A DNA stretch of 64,000 nucleotides from NCBI RefSeq assembly GCF_001507535.1, contig NZ_LQBN01000001.1:186001-250000 (forward strand). The letters run 5' to 3'. The DNA is from Thiomicrospira sp. WB1 (lineage in GTDB: Bacteria > Pseudomonadota > Gammaproteobacteria > Thiomicrospirales > Thiomicrospiraceae). The notes under the pieces were generated by a model, which did no database searches, was not told where the DNA came from, and was given only the letters and a program-made list of their open reading frames with translations. Numbering within the stretch: the first letter of the stretch is position 1; each line of letters begins with the position of its first letter. Both the position numbers and the translations under genes were made by a program. Of this stretch, positions 30,165 through 40,038 are shown piece by piece.

Positions 30165-31046
30165 ATGACGCTATCTTTTCTAACATCTTTAAGTAAACAT
30201 AATATCAGTCATGTTGTCCTGTCTAATGGGACATCATGGCTTTTGTTATTACTATTGGCGTGGTGGACAACCGGTTTTGTTGTTGGCGTGTTATCCAATG
30301 AGCCTGTTTTGCCGTCTTCGGTTAAAAGTTCATCAGAGGCAGAGGCTTCGGCGAATTCACAGTCTGACAGGAGTCAGAGTTACCCAGTGTTTACTCTTTT
30401 TGGAGAGGCCAAAAATCAAGATGAGGTTGAGCAAGGTGCAGGTCATGACTATGCATCGCTAGAGGAGTCAAACCTGTCTTTGACGTTGGTAGGGCTGATT
30501 TCTCACCCAGTTCGACCGGTGGCCTTGATTGCGCAAAGCGGTCAGGTGGAAACCTATGTGCCTGGAGAAGAGATCGCACCAAATGTTGAGTTAATTGCAG
30601 TGCATGGGCAGTTTGTGGTTCTTGATGAAAAAGGGCAAAAACGCAAACTGTCCTTACCCTTTGAAACAACACAGCGTGTTAAGCCGTCGAGCAGAGAAGT
30701 GCCGCCTTTGTTTGAAAAAAATACGCCTGCTCATCATGATGAATTATCCAAAATGGGTCATAAAATTAAAAAAGATCCTATGACGCTCAATCGGTTCCTA
30801 CGTTTTAAGCCTACGTATAATAATGGTCTGGTAACGGGGGTTAAAATTTGGCCTAGGGAGAAGGCAGCTCTTTTTCAAGCACTTGGATTACGTGCAGCGG
30901 ATGAAGTAATTGCTGTTAATGGCCTGTCGGTTTCAGAGCTGTTTCAAGCGCCTCAAAAATGGGCCAAACTCTTAAACCATAACCGATTCGACCTTACTTT
31001 ACGCCGAACCGGGCGAACACACCAAGTCACGTTTAACCTGTCTTAA
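30165..31046 (+). CDS. gspC: Type II secretion protein GspC
   Basis: A 293-residue inner-membrane clamp protein: short cytoplasmic N-terminus, one membrane helix (about 18-44), a periplasmic HR domain (SLTLVGLISHPVRPVALIAQ) that contacts GspD, and a C-terminal PDZ domain (GLRAADEVIAVNGLSV). It abuts the preceding lipoprotein gene without a gap and begins a complete gspC-N run. Confidence 0.92.
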   Translation: MTLSFLTSLSKHNISHVVLSNGTSWLLLLLLAWWTTGFVVGVLSNEPVLPSSVKSSSEAEASANSQSDRSQSYPVFTLFGEAKNQDEVEQGAGHDYASLEESNLSLTLVGLISHPVRPVALIAQSGQVETYVPGEEIAPNVELIAVHGQFVVLDEKGQKRKLSLPFETTQRVKPSSREVPPLFEKNTPAHHDELSKMGHKIKKDPMTLNRFLRFKPTYNNGLVTGVKIWPREKAALFQALGLRAADEVIAVNGLSVSELFQAPQKWAKLLNHNRFDLTLRRTGRTHQVTFNLS

Positions 31047-31072
31047 AATTTCCAAAACAAGCTATTAACTTT

Positions 31073-33184
31073 ATGAAACCTAATCAATACCGTTCTTTTA
31101 TTACTTTATATATGGCGCACAACCGTCGTGTGTTCTGGATCGTCATTAGTTTTTTGATCCTGCTCTTATATTCGGCAATGTCGGTTGCCCGTGATGAATC
31201 GGGGCGCCTTGAGCAGTCGTTTAAAAACGCTGACATAGAAAAAGTGATTGAAGCGGTGGCACAAGTAACAGGAAAAAATTTCATCATTGACCCCCGCGTG
31301 AAGGGGAAAGTGACACTGATTGCTCCCAATTCGATGCCGGTTGAGGATTTACATGAAACTTTGCTGACGTTGTTGCGCGTCCATGGTTATGTGGCCATTG
31401 AATCAGACAATGCAACACGCATTATCCCCGCTGACGTTGCCAGAGATCAACTCAACAAAGCGGAGAATTCACAATATAAGCAAGACTGGATTACCCAGGT
31501 TTTGCAGGTTGAAAACGTGCCTGCAGCAAAATTAGTGGCGGTTCTGCGCCCTTTGGTTGCAAGAGAAGGACACTTAGTGGCTTTACCGGAGAGTAACCGC
31601 TTGGTTGCAACCGACACTAAAGCCAATTTAGACCGCATTCAACGTTTGATTCAGCGACTGGATGTGCCCGCACAGGGCGATTACGAGGTGGTGCATTTAA
31701 CTCACGCTTCGGCGGAAGAGCTTGTCAGAACTCTGCAAAAGTTAACCTCTGACAACGTGGGCCAGGGGGTTAAATTACAGTTTGATCAACGAACAAATCG
31801 AATCATCATGGCGGGAGCAGAGGCTCAACGCTTCAAGCTTCGTGCTTTGATTGCGGACCTTGATACGCCGACTTCCTCGAAGGGAAGCGTGGATGTTGTG
31901 TATCTTCGTTATGCGAAGGCAGAAAACCTTGCGCCGGTTTTACAAAAAATTGCGATGAATCGTTCCCTATTAAGTGAGCAATCTGGAGAAAAGTCACCGG
32001 GACAAAAAACAGACTCGGAGACCGGAGCTGGAGCACAGCAGTTAAACACGCTTGACAAGCAAATGCTAAAAGAGCGTATCAACATTGAACCTGACAGCCG
32101 CACCAATGCACTTGTCATCAGTGCGCCCCCACAGATTTTAAAAAGCCTGAAAAAAGTGATCAAAGAGTTAGACATTCGCCGAGCTCAGGTTTTAATTGAA
32201 GCCATCTTGGTTGAAATCAGTGAGTCAAAGCAGGCGGAGCTTGGCGTGGAATGGGTGGCAAATGGCTCCAATGGTGTGGGCTTGATTGATTTCTCTGGCA
32301 CTTTACCCGCCATCCTAAGTGGTGCCGTCACAGGTAATGCGTCGCAAGTGGCCAGTGCACTGGGGCAAGGAAGTGGCGTAACCAGTGCTGTTGGGCAGAT
32401 TAGTACCGATTCAAGGGGGTGGGGTGCTTTGATACGCGCGCTTAACAGTGATACCGGTTCTAATGTCTTGTCTACGCCTACGTTGTTAACATTGGATAAT
32501 GAGGAAGCCGAGATTATTGTGGGCAAAGAGGTGCCGTTTCAAACAGGCAGTTATGCAACCGATAATGCCGGTGCGACCAACCCTTTTACAACGGTCGAGC
32601 GCCAAGAGGTCGGGCTTAAATTGAAAATCAAACCCCAAATCAATGAAGGCTCTGAAGTCTTTTTGGAAATCGATCAGGAAGTGTCGAGTGTGTTACCGGC
32701 TGACGGAGCGGTTGATTTGCAAACTTCCAAGCGACGTATCAAGACGAACATCATCGTGGGGGATCAAAACATGGTTGTCCTCGGTGGATTGCTGGATGAA
32801 CGTGAAACACAAGTGGCCAATAAAGTGCCCTTGTTTGGTGACATACCAGGGTTAGGGCAATTGTTCCGCTCTGACCAAAACCAGCGTGAAAAAGTGAATT
32901 TAATGATCTTTTTAAGAGCTGTCATTATTAAGGATGGAACTGAAAGTGACTATTACAGTCGCCAAAAATATTACGGCATCCGTCAGGAGCAAACCAATAT
33001 GCTTGAGCAAAACCCAGGTTTGTTGAAAGGTCAGGGACACCGGCCACGTATGCCAGAGCTAAAAAAATGGGAAGAGGCGACAAAACCAACAGCTCCTGAT
33101 GCAAATGAAAGCGTACCCAGAGCAATAAAAGATCAAGCAGATTCGATAGAGTATGAGAGTGAATATGAACAGCTTGGCTTGTGA
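31073..33184 (+). CDS. gspD: Type II secretion outer-membrane secretin GspD
   Basis: A 703-residue secretin. After an N-terminal signal/hydrophobic stretch (VFWIVISFLILLLYSAMSVA) come N0 (LEQSFKNADIEKVIEAVAQ) and three N-domain repeats (IDPRVKGKVTLIA; VLRPLV; VVYLRYAKAENLAPVL). The secretin core follows (VGKEVPFQTG, GLKLKIKPQINEG, VVLGGLLDE). It forms the outer-membrane exit channel. A Glu-rich tail of about 60 residues may bind a pilotin. No pilotin gene is seen. The end overlaps the gspE start. Confidence 0.95.
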   Translation: MKPNQYRSFITLYMAHNRRVFWIVISFLILLLYSAMSVARDESGRLEQSFKNADIEKVIEAVAQVTGKNFIIDPRVKGKVTLIAPNSMPVEDLHETLLTLLRVHGYVAIESDNATRIIPADVARDQLNKAENSQYKQDWITQVLQVENVPAAKLVAVLRPLVAREGHLVALPESNRLVATDTKANLDRIQRLIQRLDVPAQGDYEVVHLTHASAEELVRTLQKLTSDNVGQGVKLQFDQRTNRIIMAGAEAQRFKLRALIADLDTPTSSKGSVDVVYLRYAKAENLAPVLQKIAMNRSLLSEQSGEKSPGQKTDSETGAGAQQLNTLDKQMLKERINIEPDSRTNALVISAPPQILKSLKKVIKELDIRRAQVLIEAILVEISESKQAELGVEWVANGSNGVGLIDFSGTLPAILSGAVTGNASQVASALGQGSGVTSAVGQISTDSRGWGALIRALNSDTGSNVLSTPTLLTLDNEEAEIIVGKEVPFQTGSYATDNAGATNPFTTVERQEVGLKLKIKPQINEGSEVFLEIDQEVSSVLPADGAVDLQTSKRRIKTNIIVGDQNMVVLGGLLDERETQVANKVPLFGDIPGLGQLFRSDQNQREKVNLMIFLRAVIIKDGTESDYYSRQKYYGIRQEQTNMLEQNPGLLKGQGHRPRMPELKKWEEATKPTAPDANESVPRAIKDQADSIEYESEYEQLGL

Positions 33185-34679
33185 AATGGATCAACTGCCT
33201 GAATTGAGCTTTGCGTATGCGAGACATTATCGTGTTTTGTTAACGCTGTCTGCGGATGGTGGTTGGACGGTTTCTCACTCCAATAAAACGCCGCTCGATG
33301 CTGTTTTTGAAATACAGCGTTTAGCCGTGTCGCACCGAGTGGAGCAGCTTTTCTTTGAGTGTTTATCTGATGAGCGTCTGGCGTCTGCCCTTGAGCAGCA
33401 TTACGCTAATGCCCAAAGTGACCAAATGGCCGAGGCTGAGCAAATTGACCTTGACACCGATCTTGAAACCGTAGCGGCGCAGGCAGGTGATTCTGAAGAC
33501 CTGCTCGATTCGAATGATGACGCGCCTATTATCCGCTTACTAAACGCGATTTTGGCCGAAGCGATCCGAAGCCAAGCCTCTGATATTCATATTGAACCGT
33601 TTGAAACACAGCTGCGCGTGCGCTTTCGCTTGGACGGGCATTTGCAGACGATGCTTACACTTAAAAAGAACCTGGCTGAAATGCTGGTTTCCCGCGTTAA
33701 AGTCATGACCAAGCTTGATATTGCTGAAAAGCGGCTGCCACAGGATGGGCGAATGGCCACAAAGCTAGGTGGTCGTGCGGTTGACTTACGAATATCGACC
33801 ATTCCATCAAGTTACGGCGAACGTGTCGTCATGCGTTTGCTCGATAAGAATGCGGGCCGACTGAGATTGGAACAGCTTGGACTCGGTGAACAAAATCTCC
33901 AGTCTCTCCAAAAATTATTGGTTCGTCCCCATGGCATTATTTTGGTCACAGGCCCAACCGGTTCGGGCAAAACAACCACGCTTTATGCCGGGTTAAGTGA
34001 GATAAATGACCAGTCTCGGAACATTATGACGGTTGAAGATCCCGTTGAGTACAATTTAGATGGCATTAATCAAACACAAGTCAATAATAAAGCAGACATG
34101 ACCTTCGCAAAAGGGTTGAGAGCGATCCTGCGCCAAGATCCTGATGTGGTCATGATTGGTGAAATTCGAGACAAGGAAACGGCCAATATTGCGATACAAT
34201 CCTCGCTGACCGGCCATTTGGTGTTATCGACGTTACATACCAACACGGCCATTGGCGCCATTACTCGGCTACGCGACATGGGGATCGAACCTTTTTTATT
34301 GGCTTCTAGCTTGTCCGGGGTGATGGCTCAAAGGCTTGTCAGAAAGTTATGTCCTAGTTGCAAGCAGCCTCACCAGGCAGATGAGGCTGAATGCGATTTA
34401 CTGGGCGCCTCCACTGAGGCACCACCAATGCTCTATCGTGCCATAGGGTGCGATGACTGCCACCATACCGGCTACCAGGGGCGCATTGGTTTGTACGAAT
34501 TAGTGGTGGTTGACTCCCACTTACAGCAATTGATTCATTCGGATGAGTCGGAAAAGGCGATGTCAGATTATGTGCATCAGTCGATGCCCTCAATTAATCA
34601 ACACGGTATCAGGCTTGTGATGGATGGTTTGACCTCGATTGAAGAGGTCCTTCGCGTGACGCTGACGGCTGAAAATTAA
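33165..34679 (+). CDS. gspE: Type II secretion ATPase GspE
   Basis: A 504-residue cytoplasmic ATPase that drives pseudopilus assembly. It has an N1E/N2E region, then Walker A GPTGSGKTTTLYAGL, the Asp box DIHIEPFE, Walker B DPDVVMIGEIRDKETA, the His box HLVLSTLHTN and a zinc-binding Cys pair set (KLCPSC ... GCDDC). I chose the ATG at 33165, after GAGAG, within the end of gspD. ATGs at 33153 and 33186 are alternatives. Confidence 0.94.
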   Translation: MNSLACEMDQLPELSFAYARHYRVLLTLSADGGWTVSHSNKTPLDAVFEIQRLAVSHRVEQLFFECLSDERLASALEQHYANAQSDQMAEAEQIDLDTDLETVAAQAGDSEDLLDSNDDAPIIRLLNAILAEAIRSQASDIHIEPFETQLRVRFRLDGHLQTMLTLKKNLAEMLVSRVKVMTKLDIAEKRLPQDGRMATKLGGRAVDLRISTIPSSYGERVVMRLLDKNAGRLRLEQLGLGEQNLQSLQKLLVRPHGIILVTGPTGSGKTTTLYAGLSEINDQSRNIMTVEDPVEYNLDGINQTQVNNKADMTFAKGLRAILRQDPDVVMIGEIRDKETANIAIQSSLTGHLVLSTLHTNTAIGAITRLRDMGIEPFLLASSLSGVMAQRLVRKLCPSCKQPHQADEAECDLLGASTEAPPMLYRAIGCDDCHHTGYQGRIGLYELVVVDSHLQQLIHSDESEKAMSDYVHQSMPSINQHGIRLVMDGLTSIEEVLRVTLTAEN

Positions 34680-34681
34680 TC

Positions 34682-35899
34682 ATGTTGCAATACCATTATC
34701 GCGCTCTCAATTCTGATGGAGAGCAGACAAAAGGTCAGGCAGAGGCCGACTCCGAACGACAGCTTCGACAGCAGCTTCGTGAAAAAGGTCTCATCCCCAT
34801 TGAGGTTCGGCCTTTGTCGGGCAAACAAAAATGGTTAAGTGCTAACTCTGTCTTAAAGTCAAAGCTTAACATTAATGAGCAGGCCATGGTCATTGGTCAA
34901 CTGCACACCTTGCTTGATGCCGGCATGGCACTTGCCCCAGCTTTAAAATCAATTGTTGAACAGGTAGAAAAACGACACACACAGCGTTTTGTCGCCCAGG
35001 TACTTCACAGCGTGATGGAAGGCTACCCCCTGGCAATGAGCTTTGAAAAAAGTGGATTCGTTATGGATCCAACTTTGATTGCCACCATAAGGGCAGGCGA
35101 GGAGAGCGGTCATCTTGCACAAGTCCTCGGGCGTTTATCCGAGGCAATTCTTGAGCAAGAGAAACTTCAAAAAAAAATACAAACGGCTATGATTTACCCG
35201 TCCATCATGGTGATCATGTCCATTGCTATTGTGTTTTTTTTAATGGTGTACGTGGTTCCCAAGGTAGTGACTGTTTTTGATGGAACCGGCCAGGAATTGC
35301 CCGGCCTGACCCAGGGTTTATTGTTACTCAGTCAGTGGACGCAGCAGTATTGGGAAATTGGCGCAGTTTTATTTTTGGCCTTATTCGCGCTTTATCGTTT
35401 TTTGATGCGTAATGACAGATGGGTGTACCGAAAGGATGCATTTTTGCTTCGCATGCCGTTTTTGAAGAAGTTTTTAATTACCACATCTGTTGCGAGATGG
35501 TCGAGGACACTCGGGGTGCTCCTAAACAGTGGTGTGACGATGACCGACGCACTCACAATTGCGGCGAAGGTCGTTACATTAAAACCATTGGCCCTCAAAG
35601 CACACAAGATGCAAATTAATGTCAAAGAAGGGCAGGCCCTTAATAAGGCGATGAATGAGGCGGGCTTTTTTCCCGGGCTGTTAAAAAATTTAGTGCAAAC
35701 TGGTGAGGACAGCGGTCAGTTGCCTAGAATGCTAGGCAAAGGTGCGGACCATTATGAGAACGAAGTGACCACTTCTGCTACGGTACTGGTCAGTTTGGTT
35801 GAGCCTGTGATGATATTAATCATGGGAGGCGTGGTCTTAACAATTGTTCTGGCAATTATGCTGCCAATTTTTGAAATGAACCAAATGGTGGGAGGTTAA
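34682..35899 (+). CDS. gspF: Type II secretion inner-membrane platform protein GspF
   Basis: A 405-residue polytopic protein with the duplicated T2SSF domain (each with a helical cytoplasmic unit). Membrane helices lie near 172-195, 222-240 and 372-395. RAGEESGHLAQVL and QTGEDSGQLPRML are the paired family motifs. It starts 2 nt after gspE. Confidence 0.95.
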   Translation: MLQYHYRALNSDGEQTKGQAEADSERQLRQQLREKGLIPIEVRPLSGKQKWLSANSVLKSKLNINEQAMVIGQLHTLLDAGMALAPALKSIVEQVEKRHTQRFVAQVLHSVMEGYPLAMSFEKSGFVMDPTLIATIRAGEESGHLAQVLGRLSEAILEQEKLQKKIQTAMIYPSIMVIMSIAIVFFLMVYVVPKVVTVFDGTGQELPGLTQGLLLLSQWTQQYWEIGAVLFLALFALYRFLMRNDRWVYRKDAFLLRMPFLKKFLITTSVARWSRTLGVLLNSGVTMTDALTIAAKVVTLKPLALKAHKMQINVKEGQALNKAMNEAGFFPGLLKNLVQTGEDSGQLPRMLGKGADHYENEVTTSATVLVSLVEPVMILIMGGVVLTIVLAIMLPIFEMNQMVGG

Positions 35900-35900
35900 C

Positions 35901-36350
35901 TTGGAAGCAACGAATCAAAAGCAGGGCCGTCAGAGAGGGTTCACTTTAATTGAGCTGATGGTGGTGGTTGTCATTTTGGCGGTTTTGGCTGCGATTGCGG
36001 TACCAAGATTGATGGACCGTCCAGATGAAGCTCGTATTGTGAAAGCCAAACAAGATATCAGTGCTATCAGCTCTGCATTAAAACTCTATAAGCTTGATAA
36101 CTATCAGTACCCAACGACCGATCAAGGATTGCAGGCGCTGGTGGAAAAACCTCAAACGGAACCGGAGCCAAAAAACTGGCAGGCTTACATGGAAAATCTA
36201 CCTGACGATCCATGGGGACGTCCATATTTATACTTGAGTCCTGGCGAGCATAAAGATTTTGACCTGTATACGCTTGGGGCTGATGGGCGCGAAGGCGGTG
36301 AGGGGATGAATGCTACCATTGGAAACTGGTCAGATGAACAGGCCCAATGA
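35901..36350 (+). CDS. gspG: Type II secretion major pseudopilin GspG
   Basis: A 149-residue prepilin with the short basic leader ending RG|FTLIELMVVVVILAVLAAI, cleaved and N-methylated by a GspO peptidase that is not encoded here. The C-terminal calcium-binding region (YPTTDQGLQALVEKP, PDDPWGRPY, YTLGADGREGGEG) is typical. Translation starts at TTG 35901 with a perfect GGAGG five bases before; no ATG is suitably placed. Confidence 0.95.
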   Translation: MEATNQKQGRQRGFTLIELMVVVVILAVLAAIAVPRLMDRPDEARIVKAKQDISAISSALKLYKLDNYQYPTTDQGLQALVEKPQTEPEPKNWQAYMENLPDDPWGRPYLYLSPGEHKDFDLYTLGADGREGGEGMNATIGNWSDEQAQ

Positions 36351-36858
36351 GAAGGGGTTTACGTTGATTGAATTAATGGTGGTACTCGTGGTGCTGGCCG
36401 TGATTCTAAAATTTGCCACCATGAGTTTAAACAATAATGATCAACGCAGGCTGGCAAGTCAACTTAGCGTATTTAAAAGCCTGATGCAGGAAACCTGTCA
36501 AACCGCACTATTTCAGAACCGTTTATATGGGATTGCTGCCGAAGAGGGCGGTATGAGAGTACTGACTTTTGCACCCATGAGTAGACCAAAGACAGAAGGT
36601 TCTGACAATCGGGCGGGACCAACGAGGTTTGAATGGCGACCGGTTGAAAACTCGTTTGTGGCATGGCTTTTTAAGCCGGATAACATTCAAAGCACTCAGC
36701 CGCTTGATGGGCCTTTTACATTCGAACAGCCCGGCTGGCGATGCTGGCCACAGGGATTGGTCGACCAAGGGGCTGTGACATTTCGTGCTCAAGGCAGAAC
36801 ACAAGTCCTTGAATGGGATGTACAGGGAAATTTTTTTGAACCTAATGCCTCGTCATAA
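36334..36858 (+). CDS. gspH: Type II secretion minor pseudopilin GspH
   Basis: A 174-residue minor prepilin. The leader ends EKG|FTLIELMVVLVVLAVILKF. The C-terminal half is beta-rich with two Cys. The ATG at 36334 lies inside the end of gspG and gives a short leader of normal size; the frame upstream of it is a shadow. Confidence 0.88.
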   Translation: MNRPNEKGFTLIELMVVLVVLAVILKFATMSLNNNDQRRLASQLSVFKSLMQETCQTALFQNRLYGIAAEEGGMRVLTFAPMSRPKTEGSDNRAGPTRFEWRPVENSFVAWLFKPDNIQSTQPLDGPFTFEQPGWRCWPQGLVDQGAVTFRAQGRTQVLEWDVQGNFFEPNASS

Positions 36859-37297
36859 TCTTATGCTACCTTTGATTAAAGAGCATAACGGTGCAGTGCT
36901 TCAATCGTCTTGCCAATCGGGGTTTACCCTGATTGAAGTGATGGTGGCGTTGCTTGTGGTTGCTGTTTCACTTGGTGCGCTAAGTTATGGGCTCGGGCAT
37001 GCAGTGAGTCAGGAGCAAAAGCTTAATCAACGTGTGGTTGGGTCATGGGTCGCACAAAATCGTTTAGCCCGTCTGTATCTGAATAAAGCTGTTTCATCTC
37101 AGGTTCAATCACAGTCGATGCTTGGGCAGAGATGGCAAACAGAGATCGTTCAGATTGGCACACCGCTTCCGGGCGTTACACAAATTGAAGTACGGGCCAA
37201 ACAGATTGCTTCTGATGAACCCTCGAAACAACCCACACCACAGAGATCAATCAACATTCGAACCATTGTGTCTTCATCGCTGGTGGGTGGTTCCTGA
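36845..37297 (+). CDS. gspI: Type II secretion minor pseudopilin GspI
   Basis: A 150-residue minor prepilin, leader ending QSG|FTLIEVMVALLVVAVSLGAL. GspI with GspJ and GspK forms the tip of the pseudopilus. The ATG at 36845 (MPRHNL) overlaps gspH by 14 nt and gives a longish leader of about 25 residues. Confidence 0.88.
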   Translation: MPRHNLMLPLIKEHNGAVLQSSCQSGFTLIEVMVALLVVAVSLGALSYGLGHAVSQEQKLNQRVVGSWVAQNRLARLYLNKAVSSQVQSQSMLGQRWQTEIVQIGTPLPGVTQIEVRAKQIASDEPSKQPTPQRSINIRTIVSSSLVGGS

Positions 37298-37298
37298 G

Positions 37299-37889
37299 GT
37301 GCGTTTGGATCAAGGGTTTACTTTAATTGAGTTGTTGATTGCCATGACCATCTCGTCGGTGGTGCTCTTGCTCGCTTATCAGACTCTCAATGAGACGGTC
37401 TTGGTTGAGAGCCGTTTGCATCAGCATCAGCAAACCCAACAAGGTATTGAAAAAGCAATCACCTGGTTTGAGCAGGATCTGGGGCAAATGGCCCCCCGAT
37501 CAATTAAAGATGCCCTTGGCGGAACCTTTCCTGCCTTTCAATATAGAGAAGACATCGGGCTTTCTCTGAGTCGTTTTGCCCAAGGCCCGTCTCTTTTTGA
37601 AACAGGCGGGATAGTGAGGGTGGATTACCGCTTGAATCAGGGAAAGCTAAAGCGTCGAATTTGGCCCGTTCTTGACCAGGCCCCAGGGGTTGAGCCCGTT
37701 GAAATGCTTTTGCTTGAAGGCGTGCGCCAATGGCAATGGCGTTTTTTGGATGCATCGGGGCAGTGGCAGACCCGCTGGCCTGTGGGGGATTTAGGTGCCA
37801 ATGCCTTGCCGTTAGCGGTATCCATGATACTAGAGATTGAAAAGCTCGGTCGAGTTGAGCGTATATGGTTGGGTCCGGGAGCGTATTGA
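37299..37889 (+). CDS. gspJ: Type II secretion minor pseudopilin GspJ
   Basis: A 196-residue minor prepilin with the leader VRLDQG|FTLIELLIAMTISSVVLLLAYQTL. A GTG at 37299, one base after the gspI stop, gives the normal short leader; the open frame further upstream is antecedent gspI sequence. The WFEQDLGQMAPR and WPVGDLGANALPLAVSMIL segments match GspJ. Confidence 0.88.
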   Translation: MRLDQGFTLIELLIAMTISSVVLLLAYQTLNETVLVESRLHQHQQTQQGIEKAITWFEQDLGQMAPRSIKDALGGTFPAFQYREDIGLSLSRFAQGPSLFETGGIVRVDYRLNQGKLKRRIWPVLDQAPGVEPVEMLLLEGVRQWQWRFLDASGQWQTRWPVGDLGANALPLAVSMILEIEKLGRVERIWLGPGAY

Positions 37890-38869
37890 TGAAATATCCC
37901 TTATCCCATCAAAAGGGCATTGTTCTGATTTCGGTCCTACTCATCGTGGCTATTGTCGCTTTAATTGCGCAACAGATTATGACGCGTCAGAGCGTTTCAT
38001 TTAAAACCTCTTCGTTGCAAATACATCAAGTGCAACGCCAAGCGCTCCAAATGGGCATCGTACAATGGCTAAGGCAATCACTTAAAGGTGTGAATCAATT
38101 GAAATCCCATCATCTGAACCAGACTTGGGCACAACCGATGGTTAGCACAGCGTTTGCCGGCGCAGAGGTATCGGGTCAATTACTGGACGCACAAGCCTTT
38201 TTAAATTTGAATAGCCTTGGATTAAGTCAAGAAGAACCTATTTCAAAAGCATGGCGCTCAGTCTGGCAGAGAGTTGCGAAGGATGAAAACTTGCCGCACA
38301 ACATCGATACGCTGTTGCAAGACTGGGTAGATGCTGATAATGAAGCACAGCCCTCTGGTGCCGAGTCTGATGTGTATCGATTGAAATCGACACCTTATCG
38401 CACAGCAGACCGTCCTATGGTGTCGTCTCAAGAGTTGACCCTCCTTGAAGGGGTCAGTTGGGCGGATTATCGTCGTGTTCAAAACTGGGTGGTGGCACTT
38501 CCTGAGAGAACGGCGGTCAATATCAATACGGCATCTGAGCGAGTGTTAGTTTGGTTATCCCCGATGATTACGCCTCAGGTTGCTCAGGAATGGATTGAGT
38601 GGCGTAAATCAGCGCCGGCAAAAGATACGGAATCTTTTCGACAGTTCTTGGCCAATGCCGGTGGGTACGAGCTTGAAATGATACAAAAACGCCTGTCGGA
38701 CGAATTAATCAGTGTTAAAACCCGTTTTTTTTTGATGAACGCTCAAATTCAGCACTCGGATTTAGAAACAGAGTTGTTTGCTTTATTTGAACGTGCCTCA
38801 ACCCCAAATCAGCAAGAGATCAGCGTAATCCAAGTTTGGCATAGTGCATACAATGCATCGACCATGTAA
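37889..38869 (+). CDS. gspK: Type II secretion minor pseudopilin GspK
   Basis: A 326-residue large pseudopilin: leader ending QKG|IVLISVLLIVAIVALIAQQIM, then the alpha-helical insert domain (LLQDWVDADNEAQPSGAE, with acidic metal ligands) and INTASERVL. Like other GspK it lacks Glu at position +5 of the mature protein (IVLIS). Its ATG overlaps the gspJ TGA. Confidence 0.92.
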   Translation: MKYPLSHQKGIVLISVLLIVAIVALIAQQIMTRQSVSFKTSSLQIHQVQRQALQMGIVQWLRQSLKGVNQLKSHHLNQTWAQPMVSTAFAGAEVSGQLLDAQAFLNLNSLGLSQEEPISKAWRSVWQRVAKDENLPHNIDTLLQDWVDADNEAQPSGAESDVYRLKSTPYRTADRPMVSSQELTLLEGVSWADYRRVQNWVVALPERTAVNINTASERVLVWLSPMITPQVAQEWIEWRKSAPAKDTESFRQFLANAGGYELEMIQKRLSDELISVKTRFFLMNAQIQHSDLETELFALFERASTPNQQEISVIQVWHSAYNASTM

Positions 38870-38883
38870 AGATAATTGAGACT

Positions 38884-40038
38884 ATGAAATTGATATTGAA
38901 AAAAAAGCCTCTCAAGGCCCGATCAAACATACAGGTACTTGGGCGCTTTGATCCTGCAGGTGGTTTGGAACGGTTTGAGTCGAAACCGTTTCAGCAGGGT
39001 GTGATTCTGCTGCCCAGTGAGGCTGTTCGCATCATTGAGGTAACCATCCCCGGCAAACGAGAGAAATTATGGCGCTCAGCGTTACCCTATGCTCTTGAAG
39101 AGCAGCTGGCCGAACCGCTTGATGAAGTTTACATTCATGTTCTAACTCGCCATTCCAAGGGCGAAAAAGCTGGTCAGACATTGGTTATGGTGGTGTCTCA
39201 ATCGATTCTTGATCATTGGCATAAAGAGCTTGAAGCTGCTGATTTACTAATCTCGGGGGTGTTTTTGTGTCCAGACTTTATTGCGCTGCCCGAGCCGTCT
39301 GAGCAAGAAGATCATTGTGCCAGCGTGGAAGAAAGGGATGGCTCTAAACGCTATTTGGTCCGCACTGGAACTTATTCTGGTAGGGCCTGTTATGCTTCGG
39401 TCTGGCCTGTGGTTTCTGCCTCCTTGCAATGCCATAAGCCTATCAATGCGCTGGATGATTTTTCACGAACTTGTCGGCACCTTACGCTGGCTGAAGACAC
39501 GGTTCGAAAGACCAACCTCCTGCAAGGACCTTACGCGGCAAGGGGGCAACCTGGTCGGCAATGGTTCAAAATTTGGCGTATGCCTCTCATGTTGGTCGGT
39601 GCCTTAGTCTTTTTGTGGGCTTTACAGTATCAGTTTGAAACGCATCAGAAAGTTAAGCGTGCAAACGCCTATGAAAATTTGACCCAAACGTTGTTTCAAC
39701 AGGCTTTTCCCGAAATCAAACGCGTTGTAAACATTCGGGCACAAGCTAAATCACGTATAAAACAACTGACGTTGGAAAAAGACCGTCCACGACCGGTTTG
39801 GCAGCTTGGCCGGATACAATCCATTCTGATTGACTTGTCGGTTCATGTTGAGTCGCTCGAGTGGAAGCCAGGAAAATGGACGTTTAAAATTCGTTCACAA
39901 GATCCTCAAGCTTTTGAAAAAGCGATTGAACAGTTGAATCAGCTCGCACTGCCCAATCGTTCATTAACGGCCGAATTAAAATTGAAAGGCATGGATCAGG
40001 ATTTTGCCTCAGGAGAAATTTATGTGGCAATCGATTAA
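38884..40038 (+). CDS. gspL: Type II secretion assembly protein GspL
   Basis: A 384-residue bitopic protein: cytoplasmic actin-like domain that binds GspE (ALPYALEEQLAEPLDEVYIHV), one membrane helix near 237-256 (LMLVGALVFLWAL) and a periplasmic ferredoxin-like domain. It overlaps gspM by 17 nt. Confidence 0.9.
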   Translation: MKLILKKKPLKARSNIQVLGRFDPAGGLERFESKPFQQGVILLPSEAVRIIEVTIPGKREKLWRSALPYALEEQLAEPLDEVYIHVLTRHSKGEKAGQTLVMVVSQSILDHWHKELEAADLLISGVFLCPDFIALPEPSEQEDHCASVEERDGSKRYLVRTGTYSGRACYASVWPVVSASLQCHKPINALDDFSRTCRHLTLAEDTVRKTNLLQGPYAARGQPGRQWFKIWRMPLMLVGALVFLWALQYQFETHQKVKRANAYENLTQTLFQQAFPEIKRVVNIRAQAKSRIKQLTLEKDRPRPVWQLGRIQSILIDLSVHVESLEWKPGKWTFKIRSQDPQAFEKAIEQLNQLALPNRSLTAELKLKGMDQDFASGEIYVAID

